From DATJGF01 sp035495315 (GTDB lineage Bacteria > Verrucomicrobiota > Verrucomicrobiia > Limisphaerales > UBA8199), in NCBI GenBank assembly GCA_035495315.1, contig DATJGF010000034.1, positions 1 to 30,109 on the forward strand: DNA of 30,109 nucleotides, written 5' to 3'. Of this stretch, positions 9,901 to 17,606 are shown piece by piece. The notes below the pieces were generated by a model that made no database searches, had not been told where the DNA came from, and was given only the letters and a program-made list of their open reading frames with translations. The position numbers were made by a program, and so were the translations under genes. Position 1 is the stretch's first letter. Every line of letters starts with the position of its first letter.

Positions 9901-9947
9901 CCAGCCACACTGGACAATATCTGAGAACCGTTCTTTCGCACTCTTGA
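6909..9947 (+). CDS. uvrA: Excinuclease ABC subunit A
   Basis: UvrA is the DNA-damage sensor of nucleotide excision repair; with UvrB it scans DNA and loads UvrB at lesions. The protein has 1012 residues (Escherichia coli has 940). The GTG at 6909 gives the family's usual opening up to the first Walker A, GLSGSGKSS at 33-41. The first zinc module has its Cys pairs at 315/318 and 447/450. The first signature LSGGEAQRIRLA and Walker B LYILDEPSIGLHQ follow, then the second Walker A GVSGSGKST. The second zinc module has Cys 809/812 and 832/835, followed by the second signature LSGGEAQRVKLA and LYILDEPTTGLH. All ATPase and zinc residues looked for are present. Part of the extra length is a Gly/Gln-rich insert around residues 245-275. 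No strong ribosome binding site is seen. A palindrome at 6803-6816 may be an operator. Confidence 0.98.
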   Translation: MSKEFIRIGGAREHNLKDLTLNIPRDKLVVITGLSGSGKSSLAFDTIYAEGQRKYVESLSAYARQFLDQMQKPDVDFIEGLSPAIAIEQRSSGSSPRSIIATTTEIYDYLRLLYAHVGHPHCPETGVPIVRQTTSDIVDKILTLPSRTRVILLAPVVRDQKGEFRDVVERLSREGFVRARIDGAFVELTDGVRLKLEAKRRHTIEAVVDRLVIDEKIRIRLSDSVETALKWGDGVLQTLHQVSSERAVLPKPDGKGQGGGQVASERLSSGNGQAVAQLGWVETLYSNRNLSPATGRSYEPLTPKHFSFNAPAGACPVCHGLGQKMVFDEGLIVPDPEKSLEQGAVLPWRRGGKRMVVYYKAVLRGLAGHYGQNMETPYKDLPASFKEVLLHGSGDVPVQFSFWRAGKVSKIERPFEGVTPNLERLYQESESEFTRNRLKGFMSPQFCDACLGQRLKPEILAVTLGGEEVKAYRARNKIDGEAGTAKGPRDLIPGLSIMDVCALSVTRANAFFNALKLTEFEEKIAHDIIKEIRTRLGFLENVGLGYLTLDRESGTLSGGEAQRIRLATQIGAGLVGVLYILDEPSIGLHQRDNDRLLRTLEGLRDLGNSVLVVEHDADTIRHADYVLDLGPGAGVRGGELVASGTLSEVLANSRSLTAKYLNGELSIPVPKQRIKPSPDRGWLELLGARENNLKNIDVRIPFGTLTCVTGVSGSGKSTLVDDILRRALFRKFFGSKERPGSHRALKGFELLDKVIVIDQTPIGRTPRSNPATYTGMFNHIRDLFSRLPAARIRGYESGRFSFNVKGGRCEKCQGDGLIRIEMHFLPPVYVTCEACNGRRYNRETLEISYKGKNIADVLDMTVDEAVTFFRAVPQIYEPLLTLAEVGLGYIGLGQSGTTLSGGEAQRVKLAAELSRKATGRTLYILDEPTTGLHFHDVAKLLEVLFKLRASGNTLLVIEHNLDVIKTADWVIDLGPEGGDAGGQVVIQGPPELVAQNPASHTGQYLRTVLSHS

Positions 9948-9960
9948 TGACCAACCCACC

Positions 9961-10662
9961 ATGAAAATCGCTCTGTTCGGTATTACAGAAATCAAACTCG
10001 GCAAACACAACCTGAAGGATCCACGGCTCGACCAGGCGGATAAGCTCATCGAAGCCGACAAAAAGACGCATGCCCAAGTCGAAGTGATTGGAGAAGAGGG
10101 CTTGCTCGAGGCCGATTCTATCCTGGCTTTGGAAGAGAACAAAGCCGATCTCATTCTTAAAGACTTGGAATTTGTTGAGACCCGGCTGGGGCGCGACCCG
10201 CAACCGGCTGAACGAGCGAGTCTGGAGAAAATCAAGATGCTGCTTGAGAGCGAACGCTTCCTGTTGAATTCAGGCCTGAGCGAAACTGAGTTGCAGGCCG
10301 TCGCAGCTCACAGCTTTTACACCAATAAGCCGATTACTGTCGCTACCAAAGAAGACCTGCAAGCCCCCGACGGCTTGCTCCTGCGGGCATTTCGTGAAGC
10401 CGGTTATATTTGTTTCCTGACGGTTGGAGGCAAGGAGAATCGCGCCTGGCCAATACGCCGGGGATTGACCGCCTGGGAGGCGGCGGGAACTATCCATTCT
10501 GACATTCAGAAGGGCTTTATTCGGGCAGAAATCATTTCTTTCAACGATTTCATTGAGACCGGCGGCGAGACACAAGCCAAACGGGCGGGCAAACAGCGTC
10601 TCGAGACCAAACAATATGTGGTGCAGGATTACGATCTGACGAATTTCCGGTTCAATAAGTAG
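9961..10662 (+). CDS. YchF/Obg-like protein lacking the GTPase domain (DUF933/TGS C-terminal half only)
   Basis: The protein has 233 residues and starts 13 bp after the uvrA stop codon, so the two genes are probably cotranscribed. The last 100 residues closely follow the C-terminal TGS-like (DUF933) domain of the ribosome-associated ATPase/GTPase YchF: FLTVGGKENRAWPI, then AAGTIHSDIQKGFIRAEII, then QDYDLTNFRFNK. The middle (about 70-130) resembles the YchF helical arm, with DLILKDLEFVETRL. The nucleotide-binding part is gone: the N-terminus starts MKIALFG like the first beta strand of a G domain but has no GxxGxGK(S/T) P-loop, no DxxG and no NxxE. The frame is intact and codon use is normal, so this looks like a stable variant and not a decayed gene. 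Its role is unknown; RNA or ribosome binding without nucleotide hydrolysis is an inference from the domain. Confidence 0.85.
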   Translation: MKIALFGITEIKLGKHNLKDPRLDQADKLIEADKKTHAQVEVIGEEGLLEADSILALEENKADLILKDLEFVETRLGRDPQPAERASLEKIKMLLESERFLLNSGLSETELQAVAAHSFYTNKPITVATKEDLQAPDGLLLRAFREAGYICFLTVGGKENRAWPIRRGLTAWEAAGTIHSDIQKGFIRAEIISFNDFIETGGETQAKRAGKQRLETKQYVVQDYDLTNFRFNK

Positions 10663-10718
10663 GCCATTTGTGGGCAAAAGTGATGCCGATTGATCTGAAC
10701 CGGGCGAGAATTGATCAC

Positions 10719-10736
10719 GGCCGCTTCTTGGCGGCC
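10719..10736 (+). other. Small stem-loop after the YchF-like gene
   Basis: GGCCGC and GCGGCC form a perfect 6-bp stem with a 6-base loop, 57 bases after the stop codon. It lacks a T-run. It may slow or end transcription, but this cannot be decided from the sequence. Confidence 0.25.
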
Positions 10737-10808
10737 ACCTTCATCGTTTAAATCTACTTTGATTTCGGCTTTCCCGGTCCGAGGCACTTGCCCTAGAATT
10801 CTGCTGCG

Positions 10809-13484
10809 ATGGTTGCACTAGGCCGATGGTCTTTGATTTTGCTGGCGCTGCTTGCACTGGTTTCGCCGGTGGCTGCAGCACCTTCGCCTGAAGAACGCGC
10901 GTTCAAGGACGCGCAGAAATCGTTTCAGGACATGATCTGGGATCGCGCGGAAGCCGAGTTTGCGGCCTTTGCGCAGAACTACACGAATTCGGCGCAGTTT
11001 GCCGAGGCGGTTTTGTTTCAAGCCGAAGCCCGGTTTTGGCAGACTAATTACGCCGGGGCCATTGGGCTGCTAATGGCTAATCAGAAGCTGGCTGGCGCGC
11101 TTGCGGACGAGTACGAGTTCTGGATCGCTGAGGCACGCTTGCACAAAGGAGAATACCAACCAGCGGCGGACGCCTTTGCCGCGCTGGTCCAGAATTTTCC
11201 AAACTCGACGCGTCGCTTGCGCGCGACGGTAGAGGAGGCCTCGGCTCGCTCAGAACTTCAGCAATGGCCGCAGATCATCGCCTTGCTTGAACAGACCAAC
11301 GGCGTATTTCAGACTTCCGCCTCGACCAATGCCGCCAGCGATCTGCTCGCCAACGGTTTTCTCCTTCTGGCTCGCGCGCAATTGGCCGAAAAAAATCCTT
11401 CGGCTGCGGAGAGGGTATTGGAACGGCTGGCAAAAATTCCGATTGACTCTGCAACGCAGTGGCACCGGGCGTACTTGGTTTGCCAGGTCAAGCTCGCCGA
11501 AGGGTTACCAGAAGAGGCCTTGGGGAATGTCACAAACCTCTTTGCGGCCGCCGCTCGGACCGGGCAACTACGATTCAAGGCAGAGACCTTTTCGGTACAG
11601 GCTTCAATTCTGCAGCGACTGGGCCGAACCTCGGATGCCATTGCAGCCTATACCAACAATCTCGCTCAAGGCATGCCCTCTGATCGCCGGCAGGAGGCAT
11701 GGCTGAAAATTGGAGCGCTTTCGCTGGCCCAGCAAAATGTTGTCGAAGCCGCGCAGACCTTGCAACAATACCTGGCTCAGTTTACCAACGCCCCAGCAGA
11801 AGATGTCGCCTGGCTCACCTTGGGAGAACTCCGGCTGCGCCAGGCGCTGACGGGTTCCGGCACAAACCTGCTTGCCGGCACCGAGACTAACGCGGTCTCC
11901 TCAACGGAGGCGCTCGACCAATCGATACAAGCCTTAAAAACCATCCCTCGCAAGTTTCCGCAAAGCCCTCTATTCGGAAAAGCGCAACTCAATCTCGGCT
12001 GGTGTTTCTGGGCCGCGCGTAAAATTCCCGAGAGCCAGGCTGCGTTTCAAGCCGCTATCGGACGACTTCCGGTCTCAATCGATCAGGCCGTGGCTTTCTT
12101 CAAACTGGCTGACACTGAATTTCGTCAGACCAACTTTGCCGCCGCCATAACGCATTACCAAGCGGTGGTCGAAAAGTTTCCCCATATCCCGGAAGTCCAA
12201 ACCAACCTCGCCGAACCAGCGCTTTATCAAATCGTGCGCGCCGAGCTTGCCCTGGGCGATCTCACGGGTGTCACTAACGCGCTCGGGTCACTACTCGGGT
12301 TGTACCCGGGTGGGTTTCACACCGATCGCGCTGTGCTCTTGAGCGGTCAGGCGGTTGGCAAGGCGAGCCCTGCCGCTGCGCGCACGCTCTTTTCGAGCTT
12401 TGTCAAATCCTCCCCCAACGCATCCTTGCGACCGGAGGTTGAACTCGCAATTGCGCGCACCTACGAACAGGAAGACCAATGGCCTGACGCCATCCACCAA
12501 TACGACTTCTGGCTCGACGCTTTTACCAATCATCCCGCCCAGCCTCGCGCCGAATACTCTCGCGCCTGGGCCAATTTTCAGGCCAATCGCGAACCCGAAG
12601 CTTTTAATCAATTTACCAATTTCCTGTCTCGTTTCCCGGCCGATGAATTTGCCCCACGCGCGCAATGGTGGATAGCGGACTTCTTTTACCGCAAAGGCGA
12701 TCTAACCGCCGCCGAGCAAAACTACAAATGGTGTTATCAAAACACAAATTGGGCCGCATCCTCGGAGTTGGCTTACCAGGCGCGGTTGATGGCGGGCCGA
12801 TGTGCCATTAAACGGCAGGCGTGGGAGGACGCCAAAGATTATTTCATTAAGTTGATCAATGACACCAGTAATTGCCCTCCTGATCTGCAGGCCCAGGCAT
12901 GGTTTGCTCTGGGCGATACTTTGATGAGCCAGATTAATCCCGATTCGACCAACCGCGTTCCGGATTACGGGGCTGCCATTACCGCTTTTGATAAAATCCC
13001 CTTGTTATTCCCCACCAACCCCATCACCCCGCTAGCACTGGGGGAAAAAGCGTGTTGCTTGCTGCAACTGGCTCAAAATCCCCAGGATTACTCTCGCGTC
13101 ACTAACGGGTTCATTTCCGTTATCGACTCGCCTCTGGCCGACGCGCGTGCGCGCAGCATCGCTAAAGTCGGCCTGGGGATCGCGCTGGAAAAGCTGGCGG
13201 ATAAGAGCAGCGACCCAGCGTCGACCACGCTGCTCATCGGCGCCCGCGATCACTATTTGGATGTCTTTTATGGCAAAATTCTTCGCGATGGCGAAAAGCC
13301 CGATCCGTTTTGGACTCGCGAAGCAGGGTTAAAGGCCGGCCACGTGATATCTGATTCGCTTAAGCAGCGGGCACAGGCGATCGCAATATACCAACAGTTG
13401 CAGAACATGTGTCCGGCGCTGCGCCTCGATGAAAAGATAACCGCGCTCAAAACCCAGGAGCAGGAAGCCCGGCGAGAAAATTAG
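10809..13484 (+). CDS. Secreted/periplasmic tetratricopeptide-repeat protein
   Basis: The protein has 891 residues. The ATG at 10809 begins a Sec signal with a long Leu/Ala core and a likely Ala-Ala-Ala cleavage site near residue 24. The remainder is almost entirely helical repeat sequence with TPR spacing: Ala and aromatic residues every 30-36 residues, and repeated phrases such as FPNSTRRL, FPQSPLFGKAQLNLGWCFW, FPADEFAPRAQWWIADFFYRKGD. This is the style of the BamD/YbgF (CpoB) TPR group, where repeats sit between Phe-Pro turns. Such proteins are scaffolds in envelope assembly or cell-wall maintenance. No catalytic domain is visible. It ends 90 bp before the Fe-S carrier gene, which has its own promoter, so the two need not be cotranscribed. 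The TPR call is firm; the partner is unknown. Confidence 0.85.
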   Translation: MVALGRWSLILLALLALVSPVAAAPSPEERAFKDAQKSFQDMIWDRAEAEFAAFAQNYTNSAQFAEAVLFQAEARFWQTNYAGAIGLLMANQKLAGALADEYEFWIAEARLHKGEYQPAADAFAALVQNFPNSTRRLRATVEEASARSELQQWPQIIALLEQTNGVFQTSASTNAASDLLANGFLLLARAQLAEKNPSAAERVLERLAKIPIDSATQWHRAYLVCQVKLAEGLPEEALGNVTNLFAAAARTGQLRFKAETFSVQASILQRLGRTSDAIAAYTNNLAQGMPSDRRQEAWLKIGALSLAQQNVVEAAQTLQQYLAQFTNAPAEDVAWLTLGELRLRQALTGSGTNLLAGTETNAVSSTEALDQSIQALKTIPRKFPQSPLFGKAQLNLGWCFWAARKIPESQAAFQAAIGRLPVSIDQAVAFFKLADTEFRQTNFAAAITHYQAVVEKFPHIPEVQTNLAEPALYQIVRAELALGDLTGVTNALGSLLGLYPGGFHTDRAVLLSGQAVGKASPAAARTLFSSFVKSSPNASLRPEVELAIARTYEQEDQWPDAIHQYDFWLDAFTNHPAQPRAEYSRAWANFQANREPEAFNQFTNFLSRFPADEFAPRAQWWIADFFYRKGDLTAAEQNYKWCYQNTNWAASSELAYQARLMAGRCAIKRQAWEDAKDYFIKLINDTSNCPPDLQAQAWFALGDTLMSQINPDSTNRVPDYGAAITAFDKIPLLFPTNPITPLALGEKACCLLQLAQNPQDYSRVTNGFISVIDSPLADARARSIAKVGLGIALEKLADKSSDPASTTLLIGARDHYLDVFYGKILRDGEKPDPFWTREAGLKAGHVISDSLKQRAQAIAIYQQLQNMCPALRLDEKITALKTQEQEARREN

Positions 13485-13525
13485 CGATCGCGCGCAGAGT
13501 GGAGTTGCAAGACTGTGTCGCCCGT

Positions 13526-13554
13526 TTGACAGCGTCGGCGTTGCGGCTTAAGAT
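13526..13554 (+). promoter_or_regulatory. Sigma70-like promoter of the Fe-S carrier gene
   Basis: A perfect -35 TTGACA (13526-13531) is followed after exactly 17 bases by TAAGAT (13549-13554, four of six -10 consensus bases). It predicts a transcript start near 13561 with a very short leader to the ATG at 13574. It also argues against a longer frame with a GTG at 13499, because the promoter would lie inside it. Confidence 0.6.
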
Positions 13555-13573
13555 CTCTCTAGGTAGATCAAGT

Positions 13574-13921
13574 ATGGATGTCGTTTTAGAGAATGAACCT
13601 GTAGTGCAACTCACTCCCGCTGCGGCTGGGGAAGTAAAGTCTTTGCTTCAAAAGCCGGAGAACGTGGGCAAGATCCTTCGGGTCTTTGTCGAGCAAGGCG
13701 GTTGTTCAGGGATGCAGTATTCGCTCACGTTCGATGAACGACGGCCGGACGATTCGACAGCTGAAATGCACGGTGTCGCGGTAGTCGTTGACCCATTCAG
13801 CGCCCAATATATCCGCGGTGCAATCGTCGATTTCAACGACAGTCTCACCGCGGGCGGTTTCAAGATTTCAAATCCGAATGCCAAGCAGAGCTGCGGCTGT
13901 GGCAAATCCTTTACGGCCTGA
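13574..13921 (+). CDS. A-type iron-sulfur cluster carrier (HesB/IscA/ErpA family)
   Basis: The protein has 115 residues, normal for the family. It carries the three conserved cysteines: Cys44 in GGCSGMQY, and Cys107 and Cys109 in SCGCGKSF at the C-terminus. A-type carriers accept Fe-S clusters from a scaffold and pass them to apo-enzymes in the cytosol. The start at 13574 is chosen because AGGTAG lies 7 bases upstream, a promoter lies just before it, and family members begin at this point; the frame is open further upstream to 13499. No isc or suf genes stand next to it, so it is a stand-alone carrier, more like ErpA than IscA in context. The exact subfamily cannot be settled here. Confidence 0.93.
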   Translation: MDVVLENEPVVQLTPAAAGEVKSLLQKPENVGKILRVFVEQGGCSGMQYSLTFDERRPDDSTAEMHGVAVVVDPFSAQYIRGAIVDFNDSLTAGGFKISNPNAKQSCGCGKSFTA

Positions 13922-13949
13922 AGAAGCAGTTAAAACCAGGCTGAAAAAC

Positions 13950-13980
13950 GCCGTTCCGTGTGATGCGGAACGGCTTTTTA
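13950..13980 (+). terminator. Intrinsic terminator of the Fe-S carrier gene
   Basis: GCCGTTCCG (13950-13958) and CGGAACGGC (13966-13974) form a perfect 9-bp stem with a 7-base loop, followed at once by TTTTT. An A-run precedes the stem, so it may work in both directions. It starts 29 bases after the stop codon. Confidence 0.9.
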
Positions 13981-14465
13981 ATTTCCAATTTATTGGAACG
14001 AGCGACCGATGTTGGCCGCGCAACGCAGCCAGCCAGGACAATTCCATCCGTTGCATCGCGGTCTGGACGCGCCCCAAAGAATTGTCGCGCACGGAAACCT
14101 CGTGCCTGGCGACCAATGCCGGGATTTGTCGCGCAAGGGCCCGCGTCACCGAGTTACGGTCCAGAGTCGGACCATAATCTCAGCAGAACCGGACCAAAGC
14201 AGGAGTGGATCGTACCTGTTCGACGTAGTGCATCTGCACTTGGCCGAGGAAAAGACATCGTGATGCCCAATGGCACCGCAGTTGCTAGGAGACGGTAGAA
14301 CCCTCGGTCCAGAATTATGAAACGTGCAACAACGCGTGGAAATTCGAGAACTAATTTATGAATCCTAATCTTCAAATTTGGCTCGGCCTTGCTTGGCGAG
14401 AGAAAACTGGCTTCGAAACGCGATCCTGCTCTGCCGGAATTTCAAATCAAAACACCCTAACCGAC
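13981..14465. other. 485-bp stretch without a confident gene; possible protein-coding remnant on the minus strand
   Basis: No conserved open frame is seen. On the minus strand, one frame from about 14247 down to 13999 reads like real protein (phrases such as ARQIPALVARHEVSVRD and QRMELSWLAALRGQ) with G/C-rich third positions, but it is broken by a TGA at 14182-14180 and has no clear start. A plus-strand frame at 14009-14263 overlaps it and is the alternative reading. I do not recognise either. It may be a decayed gene. A further plus-strand frame from the ATG at 14358 is continuous with the next gene but does not begin with a signal sequence. Confidence 0.3.
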
Positions 14466-17351
14466 GTGAAATCTAAAAAATTGCCGCGTCGGCCCTCATT
14501 GGGATTATGCCTAAAAACAGGTTGCGTCACGGGCTTGCTCCTCTTAGCCGCCAATAACATTCAGGCGAGCATCGCTTACGGGACTATTAACAACTTCGAC
14601 ACGGTGAATGACACGAGCAATGTCTGTCACGGCTTCGAGATCGAACTAGATGATTGTCGCAGTCAGGATATTACTTATTGCTACAGCTACAATCATTACG
14701 GCACGCCCAGCATCCGACAAGACCTTATCTCGGTGCCTGGCCATACCAATTGTTTTGTGCGTTACGCTGCCGTTTACTCCAACGGAGTCTGGTCAGCTTA
14801 CACGGCGATTCCTACCGGCCCAATCGCTCCGACGCTCGGCCATTCCTTCACCAATCCTGGCACAAACTTCGGCGGCGAGCATTTCGGCGTTGGCTTTTAT
14901 GGTAACCCCACGGCGATCAAGTACAACTGGCTCCTGGATGACGGTACTGGCCAGCTGGTGCACGGACCCGCAGTGCTTGTGTCCACTCCTGTTTTCACTT
15001 ACTATCCTCCCGCCGCGGGAGTGCTGCCGCAAGTCCAAGCTGCCGTGGAACCGCCTCAAGTGGAAATTCAGCCCGTCGAGGGCTTCGGGCCTGCCTCCTG
15101 GGTAAAATCCATAAGAACCGCCGGCCATACCAACACGGTGATCCACCTGCGCGACCTGGTTTCCGATGATCCCAGCTACCCGGACGATAAAACCTGGCGC
15201 AACGCTGAAACGAGTGAGGTCGAGTCAGAATTCGATTTGCTCCAACAGGAGTTTGGCAGCAGCGGCGGTGGCCACGGCGGCGGCGGCGGCGGCGGTTCCC
15301 TCTCGGTTACCAATGCTTCCGAAGTCCTCCCGGCCGGAGACGAAATCATTACTCGGCGCTACGAATTTTATGCCTATGTCGGCCCTACTGATCCGACTAC
15401 TCATGAGGCGCTGGCAAAGAAGGTGGGGCCGGATGGTCTTCATGGGATCAACTCGTATTCCAATACGGTTGTGGTGGGGGCCTACCTTGGCGCGCAAATG
15501 TCGGCCTACAAAAACGAATTACCTATTGGCTTAACCGAAAACATCGCGGACGGCCAAATCAATATCGCCTATCCCCTGCGCAACATCGTGATTGCCGGGG
15601 TACCATTCACCTGCACCAATTCCGGTAGGCTGCCCGCAGGTATGACCTTTGACCGGACCACTGGGCAGCTGTCAGGCACGCCCACCGAAGCTGGTGTTTA
15701 TACCTTCAGCGTGCGCGTGTCTGGCACCAACCAACCTGTGCTCGAGCATGCCTACACCTTCGCCATCACCGCGTCGAACGAAGTGATGCCGCCTCACAGC
15801 ACAGTGGACAGCATCGCCTTTCCGCTCGATACCGGAGATATCACGGGACTCGGACTATACACCAACGGCGATACTTGCTCGATCACGGCTACACCCAGGC
15901 CGGGTTATCGCTTCAGCAGTTGGACTGACAATGGAAGCACCGTCAGTACCAACTCCACTTACCAGTTCCCCGTGACCTTAAACCGTTCATTGGTGGCCAA
16001 CTTCATCCCTGCGCCGCCGAACGAGGGGCTTGATCTCACCGACCCAACCCAGGCCCTGGCCGACCTGGACGGCGATGAGTTCTCCAATTTGCTCGAGTAT
16101 GCGCTCGGCACCGATCCCCGCAATCCCGCCGACGCGCCAAGAGGGATGGTGATCTCGTTAATGGAAGACGGCGGAGGCCAATTTTTATCGCTACGGTTTA
16201 ACAAGAGATTGGACAGCGGAGGCCTGGCGTTGCAGTACCGGCCGGAGGTTTCAAGCGATAAGCAGAATTGGCTTTCAGATGGGGCACATGTGACAGCCAT
16301 AAGCGAGACGCCGGTGGATAATCAGTTTGACCTGGTGACAGTGAGAGACCTGACACCGATTACCGTCGCCGCTCCACGATTTATGCGCCTGCGCGTAGTT
16401 TCTTCCGCCATTGAGACGGCTTCGCCAATTTGGGTCGGCACGGATAGTTTGATCTCGGGGAATGGAGGCAGCGGTTCCAAATTCACGACTTTTTCCCAGC
16501 GCATGGTTCAAGCGATTGAATACGCGGGCAAAGTGTCGAGCCTACAGAGCAGAGTCCTGACCGACACCAATGCTACTTGGGGTAACGGTCAGTTTGGAAC
16601 CAATGGGATTCCAGCCTATGTGGAGTTTGACAACGGTTGGATGGCGGATATCGCCAACTCCTCAGCCACTTCAATGACTCTGGCGTTTGGAGGCGATCTG
16701 GGGACCCATGTCTCGGTGGGAGACGCCTTTCGAATCCGGCCACAGTTGACCATCGCCAGCCTGTTTGGAGCCAATAACGAGACGGGCTTGAAACCCGGGC
16801 TTAATCCCGCTCAAGCCGATACGATCCTCCTTCAGATCCCCGAGACTCAGCAAACCATGACTATCTTCTACTTCAGCAACGCCGTTGCCCATGGCTGGTA
16901 TCGGGCGGACTTCTCGCCCGCCGCCGACCAGGTGGTTTATCCTGAGCAAGGCGTGATGGTGCGCCGGCTTGTCCCTGGTGACGTGAACTTGTATGCATGC
17001 GGGCCGGTGAAGTCCGGAGTGACAGTGGTGCCGATCGAGCCGGGCTTTAACCTGGTGGGAACCCTTAAGAGCTTAAGCACACTGACGTTGAGCTCGCTCA
17101 ATCTCTACACGGGCGACCCGTCAACAGGTGTGGCCAGCGGGCTTAATCTGACCACCAGCGACAATATCTTGGTGGTGCAGCCGGATGGCGCGACCGCGTC
17201 GTATTTTTACTTCAAGAATACGAGCTTTGAGGGTTGGCTGGATGCTCTCTTCAATCCCGCAGGTAATACGTCAATCTCGGCGGGCAGCACCTTCTTTATA
17301 AACCGCCGTCCCGCCAACGGCCCTTTCAATTGGACCATTCCAGCAGAATGA
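14466..17351 (+). CDS. Secreted multidomain protein with putative-Ig, InlB-like and calcium-type linker segments and a Verrucomicrobia-type C-terminal domain
   Basis: From the GTG at 14466 the protein has 961 residues. That start gives a clean signal (MKSKKLPRR, then a Leu-rich core, then NIQAS). The ATG at 14358 would add 36 residues in front of it and is the alternative; neither has a strong ribosome binding site. Numbered from the GTG: a long N-terminal region of unknown fold; a Gly-rich linker near 275; a putative Ig (He_PIG) domain near 370-430 (LPAGMTFDRTTGQLSGTPTEAG); an InlB B-repeat-like segment near 440-515 (GYRFSSWTDNGS); DLDGDEFSNLLEYALGTDP near 535, typical of Ca-binding linkers. 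The last 280 residues resemble a C-terminal domain I recall as TIGR02597, found in Verrucomicrobia. No catalytic residues are apparent. Probably a surface or extracellular binding protein. Confidence 0.8.
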   Translation: MKSKKLPRRPSLGLCLKTGCVTGLLLLAANNIQASIAYGTINNFDTVNDTSNVCHGFEIELDDCRSQDITYCYSYNHYGTPSIRQDLISVPGHTNCFVRYAAVYSNGVWSAYTAIPTGPIAPTLGHSFTNPGTNFGGEHFGVGFYGNPTAIKYNWLLDDGTGQLVHGPAVLVSTPVFTYYPPAAGVLPQVQAAVEPPQVEIQPVEGFGPASWVKSIRTAGHTNTVIHLRDLVSDDPSYPDDKTWRNAETSEVESEFDLLQQEFGSSGGGHGGGGGGGSLSVTNASEVLPAGDEIITRRYEFYAYVGPTDPTTHEALAKKVGPDGLHGINSYSNTVVVGAYLGAQMSAYKNELPIGLTENIADGQINIAYPLRNIVIAGVPFTCTNSGRLPAGMTFDRTTGQLSGTPTEAGVYTFSVRVSGTNQPVLEHAYTFAITASNEVMPPHSTVDSIAFPLDTGDITGLGLYTNGDTCSITATPRPGYRFSSWTDNGSTVSTNSTYQFPVTLNRSLVANFIPAPPNEGLDLTDPTQALADLDGDEFSNLLEYALGTDPRNPADAPRGMVISLMEDGGGQFLSLRFNKRLDSGGLALQYRPEVSSDKQNWLSDGAHVTAISETPVDNQFDLVTVRDLTPITVAAPRFMRLRVVSSAIETASPIWVGTDSLISGNGGSGSKFTTFSQRMVQAIEYAGKVSSLQSRVLTDTNATWGNGQFGTNGIPAYVEFDNGWMADIANSSATSMTLAFGGDLGTHVSVGDAFRIRPQLTIASLFGANNETGLKPGLNPAQADTILLQIPETQQTMTIFYFSNAVAHGWYRADFSPAADQVVYPEQGVMVRRLVPGDVNLYACGPVKSGVTVVPIEPGFNLVGTLKSLSTLTLSSLNLYTGDPSTGVASGLNLTTSDNILVVQPDGATASYFYFKNTSFEGWLDALFNPAGNTSISAGSTFFINRRPANGPFNWTIPAE

Positions 17352-17433
17352 ACTTTGATTCCCGTAAGGTCAAAAGGCTCATGCGGCTTACCTGTGATAG
17401 AATTTCAGCAAGCCTGGCCAGGCGCTCACGGGT

Positions 17434-17604
17434 ATGGATCTGGCCAATGGCTTCACCGAACACGAACATCTGAAGATCGTTCAGTGCGCCGCAAGCCAGA
17501 GGCTGAAACAGTTCACGTCTGCCGCCCGCCAGCTCGCAACCGCCAGACAGGCGATGGCAGCGCTTTTTCATGCAAGATTTTTGCTGGGATCGGTTAAAGG
17601 TTGA
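17434..17604 (+). CDS. Small 56-residue open frame of unknown function
   Basis: ATG 17434 to TGA 17604 encodes a basic, Ala/Gln-rich, probably helical peptide (AASQRLKQFTSAARQLATAR). Third codon positions are G/C-rich for most of its length, as in the nearby genes, and it ends 2 bases before the ATG of the oxidoreductase, which would suit translational coupling. No clear ribosome binding site is seen, and overlapping frames exist on both strands. It could be a leader-type small gene, the tail of a decayed gene, or chance. Confidence 0.3.
   Translation: MDLANGFTEHEHLKIVQCAASQRLKQFTSAARQLATARQAMAALFHARFLLGSVKG
17596..17600 (+). promoter_or_regulatory. Ribosome binding site that sets the oxidoreductase start
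   Basis: AAAGG sits 6 bases before the ATG at 17607. This favours that ATG over the in-frame TTG at 17601 and over the internal ATG at 17652, which has no such site. Confidence 0.65.
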
Positions 17605-17606
17605 AC

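Noticed and set aside
13499..13573. Longer N-terminus of the Fe-S carrier from a GTG at 13499
   Set aside because: A sigma70-like promoter lies inside this stretch, and the ATG at 13574 has a ribosome binding site and fits the family length.
14358..14465. ATG at 14358 as start of the multidomain secreted protein
   Set aside because: It would put 36 ordinary residues before a clear signal sequence; the GTG at 14466 places the signal at the N-terminus. The choice is not fully certain.
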